Positions 17,814 to 26,675 of a DNA stretch of 64,000 bases are shown one piece after another. This stretch comes from Rhodovastum sp963804495 (GTDB lineage Bacteria; Pseudomonadota; Alphaproteobacteria; Acetobacterales; Acetobacteraceae), in the NCBI GenBank assembly GCA_963804495.1, contig CAWDQN010000012.1:248001-312000 (forward strand). The letters run 5' to 3'. The notes under the pieces are model-generated. The model had not been told where the DNA came from, ran no database searches, and saw only the letters and a list, made by a program, of their open reading frames with translations. Each line of letters begins with the position of its first letter. Position 1 is the first letter of the stretch. A program made the translations under genes and the position numbers.

Positions 17814-18386
17814 GTGCCCGAGACCGCTGATCCGCCCTGGACGCAGGCGCAACTGCTGAACGAATTGACCGCCCTGGGCATTGCCTTCGAGCGGCGGGAG
17901 CATCCGGCGGTCTTCACTGTCGAGGCCTCGCGCGAACACTGGGCCGGTTTGGCCGGACTGCCGGTCAAGAACTTGCTGTTGAAAGATGCCGGCGGCCGCC
18001 TCTGGCTGGTGGTGGCGCCGGCCGAGGACCCGGTGGACCTGAAGGCGCTGCCCAAGTGCATCGGCAGCAAGCGCCTGTCTTTCGCCGGGCCGGCCGACCT
18101 CGCCGCCACTCTTGCGGTCGAAAGCGGCTCGGTGACACCGCTTGCCGTGGTGAACGACCGCGAGCGGCGGGTCAGCGTCGTGCTGGACAGCTCGCTCGCC
18201 GGCGCGGCTCGGATCAAGGTGCATCCGCTGGTCAACACCGCGACGATTGCGGTGGCCGGTGCGGATGTGGTGCGGTTCCTCACGCATCACTTGCATGCGC
18301 CGGTTGTCGGGGCGTTGCCCCGAACCCCACCAGGGGCTTTGCCCCTGGACCCCACCAAGGGCTTTGCCCTTGGAACCCGTTCTTGA
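17814..18386 (+). CDS. YbaK/ProX-type aminoacyl-tRNA deacylase domain protein
   Basis: Free-standing editing protein that hydrolyses mischarged tRNA(Pro) (Ala- or Cys-tRNA(Pro)). The YbaK/PrdX domain spans residues 1-165, with the conserved VKNLLLKD strand, the Lys-containing KCIGSKRLSFA segment and VTPLAVVNDRERRVSVVLD. GTG start at 17814. The last roughly 25 residues (after FLTHHLHAPVV) are encoded by an intergenic-type repeat and end in the repeat itself, so the native stop seems to have been replaced. It follows heme oxygenase by 23 bp and may be cotranscribed. It converges on ppk2. Confidence 0.85.
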   Translation: MPETADPPWTQAQLLNELTALGIAFERREHPAVFTVEASREHWAGLAGLPVKNLLLKDAGGRLWLVVAPAEDPVDLKALPKCIGSKRLSFAGPADLAATLAVESGSVTPLAVVNDRERRVSVVLDSSLAGAARIKVHPLVNTATIAVAGADVVRFLTHHLHAPVVGALPRTPPGALPLDPTKGFALGTRS

Positions 18387-18412
18387 TGAACGGGGCAGAG
18401 CCCTGGTCTTTC
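18308..18412. repeat. Palindromic element between ybaK-type gene and ppk2
   Basis: Diverged copy of the family: CGGGGC-GTT-GCCCCG, CCAGGGGC-TTT-GCCCCTGG and CCAAGGGC-TTT-GCCCTTGG hairpins in a row, then GGGGCAGAGCCCTGG. Loops are TTT where others have AGA or TCTC. It lies between convergent genes and supplies the C-terminal codons of the plus-strand gene. Confidence 0.75.
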
Positions 18413-18413
18413 T

Positions 18414-19484
18414 TCACGCATGATGCCCGCGCTTCATCCCCGGGTGCATCGTCTTATCGATAATATGCAGGTCGGTGCCGATCACGTGGGCGCCGCAGCC
18501 GACGATCAGCGGGTCCGGCCCGGTCACCAGCGCGTGGTCCTTGTTGTCGTAGGGCAGCGAGGCGAGGAAATGCTGCATGCAGTTCAGCCGCGCCCGCTTC
18601 TTGTCGTCCGCCTTGACGATCGTCCACGGCGCATCGGCAGTGTCGGTGTAGAAGAACATTGCCTCCTTCGCCTCGGTGTAATCGTCCCATTTGCCGAGCG
18701 AGGCGCGGTCGATCGGCGACAGCTTCCATTGCTTCAGCGGGTCGGTTTCGCGCGCTTCGAACCGCCGCCGCTGCTCCTCGCGGCTGACCGAGAACCAGTA
18801 TTTGAACAGGATGATACCGGAGCGCGCCATCATGCGCTCCAGTTCCGGGCACTGGCGCATGAACTCGAGATACTCGGCGGGGGTGCAGAATCCCATCACC
18901 CGCTCGACTCCGGCGCGGTTGTACCAGGACCGGTCGAACAGCACGAGTTCGCCGGCGGCCGGCAGGTGGGTGATGTAGCGCTGAAAGAACCATTGCGTGC
19001 GCTCGCGCTCTGTCGGTTTCTGCAGCGCCACCACGCGGGCGGTGCGCGGGTTCATGTGCTCCATGAAGCGCTTGATCGTGCCGCCCTTGCCGGCGGCATC
19101 CCGCCCCTCGAACAACACCACCAGGCGCTGGCCGGTGCGCTCCACCCAGCGCTGCACTTTCAGCAGTTCGCGCTGCAGCTCCAGCATATGGGTTTCGTAG
19201 GGGCCGATACGCATGCGCGAGCGGTAGGGGTATTCGCCGGTCTCGAAAATGCGCCGGATCGCCGCCGGGTCGTGACGCATCTCGGCGAGGTGGTGGCGCT
19301 GGGCGGCGGCATCGTCGGCGCCGTCATCCTCGGCGGCATCAAACGCAGGCAGGGCGACGGAAGGTGCGACGGCGACCGGGATTGGCGGCGGTCCGGCATC
19401 GGTGCCGGCGGGCAGAGTGACATCCGCCGGCCCGGCGGGCGGCGCGCCATTCGATATCTGGGTGGATTTCGGTATGTCGGGCAT
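18414..19484 (-). CDS. ppk2: Polyphosphate kinase 2
   Basis: Family-2 polyphosphate kinase, 356 residues, which transfers phosphate between polyphosphate and nucleoside phosphates. Walker A EGRDAAGKGGTIKRF near 125-138, lid-region basic residues (RTARVVALQKPTERE), Walker B LVLFDRSWYNRAGVERVMGF. The first roughly 75 residues are a Pro/Ala-rich, low-complexity extension ahead of the conserved RIFETGEYPYRSRM. The distance to the stop of the convergent gene is 27 bp, filled with repeat. Direction and nucleotide preference cannot be read from the sequence. Confidence 0.95.
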   Translation of the reverse strand: MPDIPKSTQISNGAPPAGPADVTLPAGTDAGPPPIPVAVAPSVALPAFDAAEDDGADDAAAQRHHLAEMRHDPAAIRRIFETGEYPYRSRMRIGPYETHMLELQRELLKVQRWVERTGQRLVVLFEGRDAAGKGGTIKRFMEHMNPRTARVVALQKPTERERTQWFFQRYITHLPAAGELVLFDRSWYNRAGVERVMGFCTPAEYLEFMRQCPELERMMARSGIILFKYWFSVSREEQRRRFEARETDPLKQWKLSPIDRASLGKWDDYTEAKEAMFFYTDTADAPWTIVKADDKKRARLNCMQHFLASLPYDNKDHALVTGPDPLIVGCGAHVIGTDLHIIDKTMHPGMKRGHHA

Positions 19485-19674
19485 CGACCCCTCCTCGGCA
19501 GGCGGCCGGGCCGGCCGTATATGAGGTTACGACCGGTCCCTTGCCGGAAGGTTAGGGCCGCAGGCGGCGCGGTCGCAACGCTGCACCCGCCGGCCGGATA
19601 GGGTGACCCTCCCCTGGGCCGGCGCATTGTCCTGTGGCAGGTTGGCCGCGGCAGACACCGGGACACCATTGCAA

Positions 19675-19929
19675 ATGGCTCAATTTTCGCAGGACCCGCA
19701 TTCCAGGATCGCCGAACTGGAGACGCTGATGTCGCGCACCCGCCATGATGTCCGCTCCGCGCTCGCGCCGGCCATGCTGGCCGCCGATATGCTGCAGGCC
19801 AACACCGACCCGCGCGTGCAACGCTGCGGCGCCACCGTGGTGCGCGCCATCGAGCGGGTGATGATGATGTTGGACTCCACCCGCGAGGCGGTGCCGGCCC
19901 AGCCGCCCGAACCGCCCGCCAGGCGCTGA
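19675..19929 (+). CDS. Small DHp-like protein
   Basis: 84 residues, almost wholly helical. RTRHDVRSALAPAMLAADML resembles the dimerisation/His-phosphotransfer helix of histidine kinases (H followed by an acidic residue, then an amphipathic helix), and a second helix follows (CGATVVRAIERVMMMLDS). There is no ATPase domain, so it could only be a phosphotransfer or adaptor module. The ATG at 19675 is preferred to 19603 because the family-like part begins there. A lone receiver gene starts 110 bp downstream. Function inferred. Confidence 0.55.
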   Translation: MAQFSQDPHSRIAELETLMSRTRHDVRSALAPAMLAADMLQANTDPRVQRCGATVVRAIERVMMMLDSTREAVPAQPPEPPARR

Positions 19930-20025
19930 CAAAAGCGGCGATGCATGCGGTGGCCGTGGGGACATTGACCGACATCAATCCCGCAGACCGCACAACCATG
20001 TTAGACTGGTTGCCAATGACCCGCC

Positions 20026-20042
20026 GGGAGGAACGGCAGTTG
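20026..20042 (+). promoter_or_regulatory. Shine-Dalgarno that fixes a TTG start
   Basis: GGGAGG at 20026-20031 lies 8 nt before TTG at 20040. The next residues (SASVLVADDDP) are the usual receiver-domain beginning. ATGs further upstream in the frame lack such a site. Confidence 0.65.
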
Positions 20043-20408
20043 TCGGCATCGGTGCTCGTCGCGGACGACGATCCCAATATTGTGTTGTCGCTGGAATTCT
20101 TGATGAAGCGGGCCGGCTACCGGGTCCGGGTGGCGCGCGATGGCGATGCGGTGCTGGCGGCGCTGCAGCAGGAAATCCCCGACCTCGTGCTGCTCGACCT
20201 GATGATGCCGAAGCGGTCCGGCTACGATGTGTGCCATGTCATCCGCGGTACCCCCGCCTGGAGTCATGTCCGCGTGGTCATGCTGACCGCCAAGGGGCAG
20301 GCGGTCGAGCGCGCCAAGGGGCTGGCGCTCGGTGCCGACGATTACATCACCAAGCCGTTTTCCACCCGCGACGTGGTGAGCCGGGTCAAGCGTTTGCTCG
20401 GCGCATGA
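20040..20408 (+). CDS. Single-domain response regulator
   Basis: 122-residue CheY-like receiver without output domain. Acidic pocket Asp9-Asp11, phospho-acceptor Asp53 (LVLLDLMMP), Thr83 (LTAKG) and Lys105 (TKPF) are all present. TTG start chosen by its Shine-Dalgarno sequence. The gene overlaps the following PAS-exonuclease gene (ATGA at 20405) and lies in one operon with a symporter-type histidine kinase, the probable phosphate donor. It must act by protein contact. Confidence 0.9.
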   Translation: MSASVLVADDDPNIVLSLEFLMKRAGYRVRVARDGDAVLAALQQEIPDLVLLDLMMPKRSGYDVCHVIRGTPAWSHVRVVMLTAKGQAVERAKGLALGADDYITKPFSTRDVVSRVKRLLGA

Positions 20409-22453
20409 CGCTGGCGCCGGCGCCCGGCGTGGTGGCGCAGCTGCGCCGGATGTTCCTGGTGCTTGCGCCGGCGGTGTCGCTGGCCGCCTCGGCCGGCGCC
20501 TGGGGCGCGCCGCCCTGGGCCAGCGCCGTCGCTGCCGGTCTGGCGGTGCTGCTGGCCTGGCTGCTGGCGGAGCTGTGCCTGGCCCGTCCATTGGACCGTC
20601 TGGCGCACGATATCCTGGTCGCCGCCCGCGATGACGTGCGGCACGCGCCGGCGCCCAACCTGGCCTGGGCCGCCCGGCTCGGCCGGGCGGCGGCCGCCCT
20701 GCAGTCCCGCCTGGCGGAGACCGAGGCCGAGCGCACATCCGCGCTGGCTGCCGCGACCGCCCGCACCGAGGAGCAGAAGCGCCGGTTGGAAGCGATCCTG
20801 CTCGATCTCTCCGAGGGCGTGATCGTCTGTGGGCGCGACCACCAGGTGGTGTTGTTCAACCAGGCCGCCACCGAGCAGGTCGATGCACCGCATGCGCTTG
20901 GCCTCGGGCGGCCGGTCGCCGAGGTGCTGTCGCGCGACCCGCTGGTGCACCACCTGGAGCGGCTGGAACGGCGCACCGAGGCGCGGCCCGAGCGCTTCGT
21001 CTGCGCCACCGCCGATGGCGGACGGCTGTTGCACGCGCGCATGACGCTGCTGACCGACGCCGCGGGTCTGCCGTCCGGCTATGTGCTGACCCTGACCGAC
21101 GCCGGGGGCGACATCGACCGCGCCGCCCGGCTCGACCGTCTGCTGCACACCGGCATCGAGCGGCAGCGCGGTCTGCTGGCCAGCCTGCGCGCCGCGGTAG
21201 AAACCCTGGCCGACGCGCCCGAACTGTCCGCCCAGGAACGGGTTGTCTTCGAGCATGTGTTGCTGGAGGAGAGCATCACCCTGGGCGAGCAGAACACCGC
21301 GCTGGCCGACGCGCTGGATGAACTGGGGATGCGGTCCTGGCCGATGGCCGAGATCGGCACCGCCGACCTGCTCGCCTTGCTGGCGCGGCGGGCCGCGCTG
21401 TTCGCCCCCCCCATGCGGATCGTGCCGACCGGGCTGCCGGACTGGGTGTACGCCGACAGTCTCTCGCTGCTCGATCTGCTGACCCATTTCTGTGCCCTGC
21501 TGGGGCGCGACTGTGGGGTGGACCAGCTGACCGGCGCGGTGGCGCGCGACCACGGGCGGGTCTGCCTGGATCTGGTCTGGCAGGGTGCTCCGGTGCCGGA
21601 GGGAACGCTGGATGTCTGGCTCGATATCCCGTTCGAGGGGCACAGCACCCTGGATGCACGCACCGTGTTGCAACGCCATGGCGCCGCGTGCTGGAGCCAG
21701 CCGGCCGGCCATGGTGAGGCGCTGATCCGCATTCCGCTGCCCGCCGCCGACGCGCCGGAGCCAGTGCAGCGGCCGCGGCCGATGCGCCCGGAATTCTACG
21801 ATTTCGACCTGGCCAACCGCCCCTCGGTCACCGATGCGCTGCGCGAACGGCGACTGCGCGAGCTGACTTTCGTGGTATTCGACGTTGAGACCACCGGCCT
21901 GGAACTGTCCAAGGGCGACGAGGTGGTGTCGATCGGCGCGGTGCGGGTGGTGAACGGACGTGTGCTGCCGATGGAAACCTTCGAGCGCCTGGTCAACCCA
22001 GGGCGGCCGATCCCGGCCGCTTCGGTTCGCTTTCACGGCGTCACCGACGCCGATGTGCGCGACAAGCCACCCTTCGCGATCGTGCTGCCGCAGTTCCACC
22101 GCTTCGCCGCCGACGCGGTGCTGGTGGCCCACAACGCCGCCTTCGACATGACCGCGATTGGCCGCGGCGCCGCCGCCTGCGGGCTGACCTTCGACCATCC
22201 GGTGCTGGATACGCTGCTGATCTCGGCCTGGCTGGACCCCGAGGAGAGCGACCATTCGCTGGACGGCATCGCCGCGCGCATGGGCATCGAGATCACCACC
22301 CGCCACAACGCGCTGGGCGATGCCATGGCCGAGGCGGCGATCCTGGTGCGCCAGTTCGAGCGCCTGGAGGCGCGCGGGATCGAGCGCTTCGGCGCGCTGG
22401 CGGTGGCGATCGATTTGTCGGCCCGGCTGCGGCAGGCCAGGCTGGCCTTCTAA
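20405..22453 (+). CDS. Membrane PAS / DnaQ-type exonuclease fusion
   Basis: 682 residues with two unlike halves. N-terminal half: two hydrophobic segments (about 15-65), a coiled coil, a PAS domain (about 115-225) and a kinase-like helical region lacking recognisable ATP-binding boxes. C-terminal half (about 485-682): DnaQ-like 3'-5' exonuclease with Exo I VFDVETTGLE (Asp493, Glu495), Exo II HNAAFDM and Exo III H-NALGD near 635. Exonuclease proteins occur beside symporter-sensor loci in other proteobacteria; here it is tied to a sensor module. Substrate unknown. The start overlaps the receiver gene. Confidence 0.85.
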   Translation: MTLAPAPGVVAQLRRMFLVLAPAVSLAASAGAWGAPPWASAVAAGLAVLLAWLLAELCLARPLDRLAHDILVAARDDVRHAPAPNLAWAARLGRAAAALQSRLAETEAERTSALAAATARTEEQKRRLEAILLDLSEGVIVCGRDHQVVLFNQAATEQVDAPHALGLGRPVAEVLSRDPLVHHLERLERRTEARPERFVCATADGGRLLHARMTLLTDAAGLPSGYVLTLTDAGGDIDRAARLDRLLHTGIERQRGLLASLRAAVETLADAPELSAQERVVFEHVLLEESITLGEQNTALADALDELGMRSWPMAEIGTADLLALLARRAALFAPPMRIVPTGLPDWVYADSLSLLDLLTHFCALLGRDCGVDQLTGAVARDHGRVCLDLVWQGAPVPEGTLDVWLDIPFEGHSTLDARTVLQRHGAACWSQPAGHGEALIRIPLPAADAPEPVQRPRPMRPEFYDFDLANRPSVTDALRERRLRELTFVVFDVETTGLELSKGDEVVSIGAVRVVNGRVLPMETFERLVNPGRPIPAASVRFHGVTDADVRDKPPFAIVLPQFHRFAADAVLVAHNAAFDMTAIGRGAAACGLTFDHPVLDTLLISAWLDPEESDHSLDGIAARMGIEITTRHNALGDAMAEAAILVRQFERLEARGIERFGALAVAIDLSARLRQARLAF

Positions 22454-22496
22454 TGCCGGCCCCTCCCCTCCCCCCGGCCCCTTTATTGCGCCCCCG

Positions 22497-22724
22497 ATGC
22501 CTCGCCTGAACCCCGACGCGCGCACCCGCGCCCGCCTCGTGGCCCTGTTCCTGCTTGGCCTGGTGCTGTTTCTGCCGCCGCTCGTCGGGCTGGCCGGACG
22601 GGGCACGGTTCTCGGCGTTCCGGCGCTGTTCGTCGCCGTCTATGCGGCCTGGGCGCTGGTGATCCTGCTGCTCGCCCTGGTGCTGCGCGGCGCCCCGGCG
22701 GACAAGACGGCGGACGGAGAATGA
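22497..22724 (+). CDS. Small two-helix membrane protein
   Basis: 75 residues with two predicted membrane helices (about 14-33 and 40-62) and charged ends. The stop overlaps the start of the symporter-kinase gene (ATGA), so the two are coupled. Small membrane proteins often precede sodium:solute symporters and may act as an accessory subunit; that role is inferred from position. No named family recognised. Confidence 0.65.
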   Translation: MPRLNPDARTRARLVALFLLGLVLFLPPLVGLAGRGTVLGVPALFVAVYAAWALVILLLALVLRGAPADKTADGE

Positions 22725-25381
22725 CCTCCTCGCTGTTCGTGCTGGTGCCGCTGGCCGCCTATTGCGTTCTGCTGTTCGGCGTGGCCGCGCTGGCCGAGCG
22801 CGCCGGGCGCCGGCCGCCCCATTCCTGGGTGTACGTGCTGTCGCTCGGGGTCTATTGCACGTCGTGGACATATTACGGTTCGGTCGGCCGCGCCTCGGCG
22901 CGCGGCATCGATTTCCTGCCGATCTATCTGGGCCCGACCCTGGTCTGCGTGCTCGGCTGGCCGCTGCTGGCGAAAATCCTGCGCATCAGCAAGGCGCACC
23001 GCATCACCTCCATCGCCGATTTCATCGCCAGCCGCTACGGCAAGTCGGGCCTGCTCGCCGGGCTGGTCACCCTGATCGCGGTGGTGGGCTCGGTGCCCTA
23101 TATCGCATTGCAGTTGAAGGCGGTGTCGGCGAGCCTGCTGGTGATGCTCTCGCCCGGGGCGGGGCCTGGCACCGAAAATGCGGTGGCGCTCGGGGCGGCG
23201 CTGCTGCTGGCGGTATTCGGCGTGCTGTTCGGCGCCACCAGGATCGACCTGGACGAACACCATCGCGGCATGGTCGCTGCCATTGCCTTGGAATCGGTGG
23301 TAAAGCTGGTCTGCTTCGCCGCGGTCGGCCTGTTCGCCGGGCTGGTGCTGTTCGATGGTTTCGCCGATCTGTTCGCCCAGGCGGCGGCGCTGCCGCAGGC
23401 CATGTGGCTCACCACGCTGCAGACGCCCGGGGTAGAGTGGACCAGCCTGCTGCTGCTGTCGATGGCCGCCGCCATCTGCCTGCCGCGCCAGTTCCAGATG
23501 CTGGTGGTGGAGAATTGCGACGAGCGCCACCTGGCGCCGGCGCTCTGGGGGTTTCCGCTCTATCTGTTCGCGATCAACCTGTTCGTGCTGCCGGTCGCTT
23601 TCGCCGGGCTGCTGCTGCTGCCGCCCGGGAGCGATCCCGACATGGTGGTGCTGACGCTGCCGCTGGCGGCCGGCGATCCATGGCTGTCGCTGCTGGCCTG
23701 TATCGGCGGGCTGTCGGCCGCGACCGCCATGGTGGTGGTGGAGAGCGTCGCCCTCAGCACCATGGTCAGCAATGATTTGCTGGTGCCGGTGCTGCTGCTC
23801 CTGCCCGGACGGCGCGAGGCCGACCTAACCGGACTCCTGCTGGGGGTGCGGCGGGCGACGATCGTGGCCGTGGTGCTGCTTGGGTTGCTCTACATGCAGC
23901 AGGTCGGCAACACGTTTGCCCTGGTGTCGATCGGGCTGGTGTCGTTCTGCGCGGCCGCGCAGTTCGCGCCGGCGATTGTCCTGGGACTGTTCTGGCACGG
24001 CGCCACCCGCCTGGGGGCGCTGGCCGGCATCGCCGCCGGGTTCCTGGTCTGGGCCTGGACGCTGTTCCTGCCCTCGCTGGCGCTGTCCGACATTCTCACC
24101 CGTGGCTACCTCGACACCGGCGCCTTCGGCTGGACCTGGACCCGGCCCTACGCGCTGTTTGGCCTGACCGGACTCGACCCGATCACCCACAGCCTGTTCT
24201 GGTCGATGCTGGCCAATATCGGCCTGCTGGTCGGGCTGTCGGTGCTGTTGCGGCCGTCGGCCTATGAGCAGTCGCAGGCACGCGCCTTCGTGGAGGTGTT
24301 CGCTCCGCCTGCCGAGGCCGCCGTCTGGAGCGGTACCGCCCGGCGGGCGGATCTGGCCGCCCTGCTCGCCCGCTTTATGGGGCCGGCGCGCGCCCAGGCG
24401 CGGCTGCAGGAGCTGATGCAGGACGCGGGCGCCGACCCGCGCGCACCGCAGGCCCACCCTGCGGTAGTACGCGGCGTGGAGCGTCTGCTAGCCGGTATGA
24501 TCGGCAGCGCTTCGGCGCATGTGCTGGTGGCGTCGGTGGCAGGAGAGCGGCCGGTGGCAGTCGAGGAAGTGATGCGCATCGTCGACGAATCCTCGGAAAT
24601 CCGGGAGTACAGCCGCCGGCTGGAAGAGAAATCGCGCGAGCTGCAGGCGACCACCGAGGAATTACGGCAAGCGAATACTACCCTGCAGCAGCTCGACCGG
24701 CTGAAGGACGAGTTCGTCAGCAATGTCAGCCACGAGTTACGTACTCCGCTGACCTCGATCCGCTCGTTCTCCGAAATCCTGTTCGACGAGCCCGAGCTCG
24801 ATCTGGCGCAGCGGCAGGAGTTTCTCGGCATTATCGTGCGCGAGAGCGAGCGGCTGACCCGGCTGATCACGGACATGCTTGATCTGGCCAAGATGCAGGC
24901 CGGCGAGCTGCACTGGCAGTTCGAGCCGGTGCGCCTGGAATCGGTGCTGCGCGATGCGGCGGCGGCAACCGGCCAGTTGTTCCGCGAGCGCGGCGTGGCG
25001 TTGACCCTGCAGCTGGCGGAGAATTTGCCGCCGGTGCGGGCCGATGCCGACCGGATTGCCCAGGTGGCGATCAATCTGCTGTCCAATGCGGTGAAGTTCT
25101 CGCCGGCGGAAACCGGGCGGGTGCGGCTGCGGCTGTTTCGCACCGACGGCGGCCAGGCGGTCGAGGTCATCGACAACGGGCCGGGGGTTTCGCCCGCCGA
25201 TCAGACGGCGATTTTCGCGCGGTTTTGCCAGGTCGCCACCGGGTTGACCGACAAACCGGCCGGCACCGGCCTGGGGCTGGCGATTTGCCGGGCCATTATG
25301 GAGCGGCATGGGGGCGAACTGACGGTCAGCAGCGTGCCGGGCGAGGGTGCGGTTTTTCGGGCGACGGTACCGGCGGCGTGA
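22721..25381 (+). CDS. Sodium:solute symporter - histidine kinase fusion (CbrA-like)
   Basis: 886 residues. Residues 1 to about 520 form an SSS-type transporter of about 13 helices. A coiled coil (about 615-660, EEKSRELQATTEELRQANTT) leads to HisKA with phospho-accepting His671 (SNVSHELRTPLTS) and an HATPase domain with N box INLLSNAVKFS, G1 DNGPGVS and G2 GTGLGLAI. This is the CbrA plan, in which a transporter-like domain senses a nutrient and drives a response regulator controlling carbon or nitrogen use. The receiver encoded upstream is the likely partner. No CbrB-like sigma-54 activator is in the window. Confidence 0.93.
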   Translation: MTSSLFVLVPLAAYCVLLFGVAALAERAGRRPPHSWVYVLSLGVYCTSWTYYGSVGRASARGIDFLPIYLGPTLVCVLGWPLLAKILRISKAHRITSIADFIASRYGKSGLLAGLVTLIAVVGSVPYIALQLKAVSASLLVMLSPGAGPGTENAVALGAALLLAVFGVLFGATRIDLDEHHRGMVAAIALESVVKLVCFAAVGLFAGLVLFDGFADLFAQAAALPQAMWLTTLQTPGVEWTSLLLLSMAAAICLPRQFQMLVVENCDERHLAPALWGFPLYLFAINLFVLPVAFAGLLLLPPGSDPDMVVLTLPLAAGDPWLSLLACIGGLSAATAMVVVESVALSTMVSNDLLVPVLLLLPGRREADLTGLLLGVRRATIVAVVLLGLLYMQQVGNTFALVSIGLVSFCAAAQFAPAIVLGLFWHGATRLGALAGIAAGFLVWAWTLFLPSLALSDILTRGYLDTGAFGWTWTRPYALFGLTGLDPITHSLFWSMLANIGLLVGLSVLLRPSAYEQSQARAFVEVFAPPAEAAVWSGTARRADLAALLARFMGPARAQARLQELMQDAGADPRAPQAHPAVVRGVERLLAGMIGSASAHVLVASVAGERPVAVEEVMRIVDESSEIREYSRRLEEKSRELQATTEELRQANTTLQQLDRLKDEFVSNVSHELRTPLTSIRSFSEILFDEPELDLAQRQEFLGIIVRESERLTRLITDMLDLAKMQAGELHWQFEPVRLESVLRDAAAATGQLFRERGVALTLQLAENLPPVRADADRIAQVAINLLSNAVKFSPAETGRVRLRLFRTDGGQAVEVIDNGPGVSPADQTAIFARFCQVATGLTDKPAGTGLGLAICRAIMERHGGELTVSSVPGEGAVFRATVPAA

Positions 25382-25415
25382 GCCGGCGGCGGCTTGGTGG
25401 CGCGCGGCGCTGCCC

Positions 25416-26555
25416 TCAGCCCTCCGCATCCTGCGACCGGCGGCTCGGCGGTGCCGGCGCCGCGGCAACCGCAGTGCGCTCGCGCGCCCAGCGCAGCAGC
25501 GCCAGGGCGCGATAAGGGGCGTGCACGAATTTGCTGAAGGGCAGCAGTACCAGCAGGGCCAGCACGATGCCCACATGGATCGCCAGCAGCGATGCCATGG
25601 CCGCGCTCTCCCGGCCCGCCAGCAGCAGCAGGCCGCTGAGCGCGGCAAGCAGGAGCAGTGCCAACAGCCCGAGGTCGGCCCCGGCCAGAGGCGGCGCCGT
25701 GGGGGCGGGGTCGGCCAGCATCCGCAGGCAGAGCATGCCGCCGCTTCCCATCACCAGCAGCACCCCGCCGGCGGTGCCGGACAGCACCGGCAGGCTGAGC
25801 CATGGATAGGGCGCCTCGGACCCGAGGACATCGGCATAGAGTGTGGCCAGACAGGTCGCGGCGAAACACAGCAGGAAGCCGGAGAATAGGGCGTGGTGCA
25901 GGCGGCGGCGCGTCTGGGTGAAGCGGTCGTCGCGGTCGTTGCAGCCATGCCCGCCGCCGCCGAGATAGCGCAGCGTAAACACATCCCCCAGCGCCGTCGC
26001 GAGGCCGCGGCCCGCGCCGTCAGGGCTTTCGCCCGTGGCGCGCCAGAACCCCAGCCCGGCCATGACCAGCGCCAGGGCCGAAAACAGGCTCGCCAGCCCG
26101 GCCGAGAGGACCAGGGCGCGCCTCGGTATGACGGCGTAAAACGCGCCCGCGCCGGTGTGCGGGGTTTGCAGGACGTCCGGCGGCTGCAACCAGACCGTCA
26201 GCAGCAGGACCATCGCGATGCTGGCAGCAGTGACGACGGCCACCACCAGGCCGTTGCGATGGAAAAGCGATGCCAGCGGGCGCGGCCAGGCATGCGCCTG
26301 GTAGCAATGCTGCCGCAGGACGGCGAAGGTTTTCGGCACGTTGACGCAGAACGGATGCGGCGGGGCGTATTGGCAGGCGTAGTAACAGGCGCGGCAGCCG
26401 TGACAGAGATTGGCGAGATAGGCGAGGTCGCCGGCCTCGAAGCGCCGCCGCAACTCCATGGCCTGAAACACGGCGCAAAATCCTTCGCAGTACCGGCAGG
26501 CATTGCAGATTTCCATCACCCGGCGTGCCTCCTGCCCGGCCGCACTTGGGCTCAT
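25416..26555 (-). CDS. tcuB: TcuB/CitB-type iron-sulfur membrane protein
   Basis: Electron-transfer partner of a tricarballylate- or citrate-type dehydrogenase, 379 residues. Two cysteine clusters near the N-terminus (CNACRYCEGFC, then CHGCRACYYACQY) bind 4Fe-4S centres, followed by about six membrane helices that resemble a cytochrome b domain. The flavoprotein TcuA that normally accompanies it is missing from both sides. Start ATG 26555 precedes MSPSAAGQEARRVMEIC; a GTG at 26630 would run into the ahcY regulatory region. It converges on the symporter-kinase gene and is divergent from ahcY. Confidence 0.83.
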   Translation of the reverse strand: MSPSAAGQEARRVMEICNACRYCEGFCAVFQAMELRRRFEAGDLAYLANLCHGCRACYYACQYAPPHPFCVNVPKTFAVLRQHCYQAHAWPRPLASLFHRNGLVVAVVTAASIAMVLLLTVWLQPPDVLQTPHTGAGAFYAVIPRRALVLSAGLASLFSALALVMAGLGFWRATGESPDGAGRGLATALGDVFTLRYLGGGGHGCNDRDDRFTQTRRRLHHALFSGFLLCFAATCLATLYADVLGSEAPYPWLSLPVLSGTAGGVLLVMGSGGMLCLRMLADPAPTAPPLAGADLGLLALLLLAALSGLLLLAGRESAAMASLLAIHVGIVLALLVLLPFSKFVHAPYRALALLRWARERTAVAAAPAPPSRRSQDAEG

Positions 26556-26628
26556 GGCGTCAATCCCGGCTGGCTTGGCGGCACGGCGATCGGGTGAAGG
26601 CAGCGGCCCTCCCCCCTGTGGGTTGTGC

Positions 26629-26648
26629 ACATCAAGATATCCTTATAT
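26629..26648. promoter_or_regulatory. Candidate operator upstream of ahcY
   Basis: ATCAAGATATCCTTATAT is an AT-rich, nearly symmetrical stretch (AAGATAT-CCTT) 28 nt before the ahcY ATG in an otherwise GC-rich region. ArsR-family SahR repressors bind comparable AT-rich palindromes before ahcY and met genes in some proteobacteria. The assignment is tentative; it may simply be the -10 region. Confidence 0.3.
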
Positions 26649-26675
26649 AGGCCCGCGAAACCGCAGGAGCCCGCC

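Noticed and set aside
26590..26675. SAH riboswitch before ahcY
   Set aside because: Only about 120 nt and no matching stem order seen; an AT-rich operator is a simpler reading.
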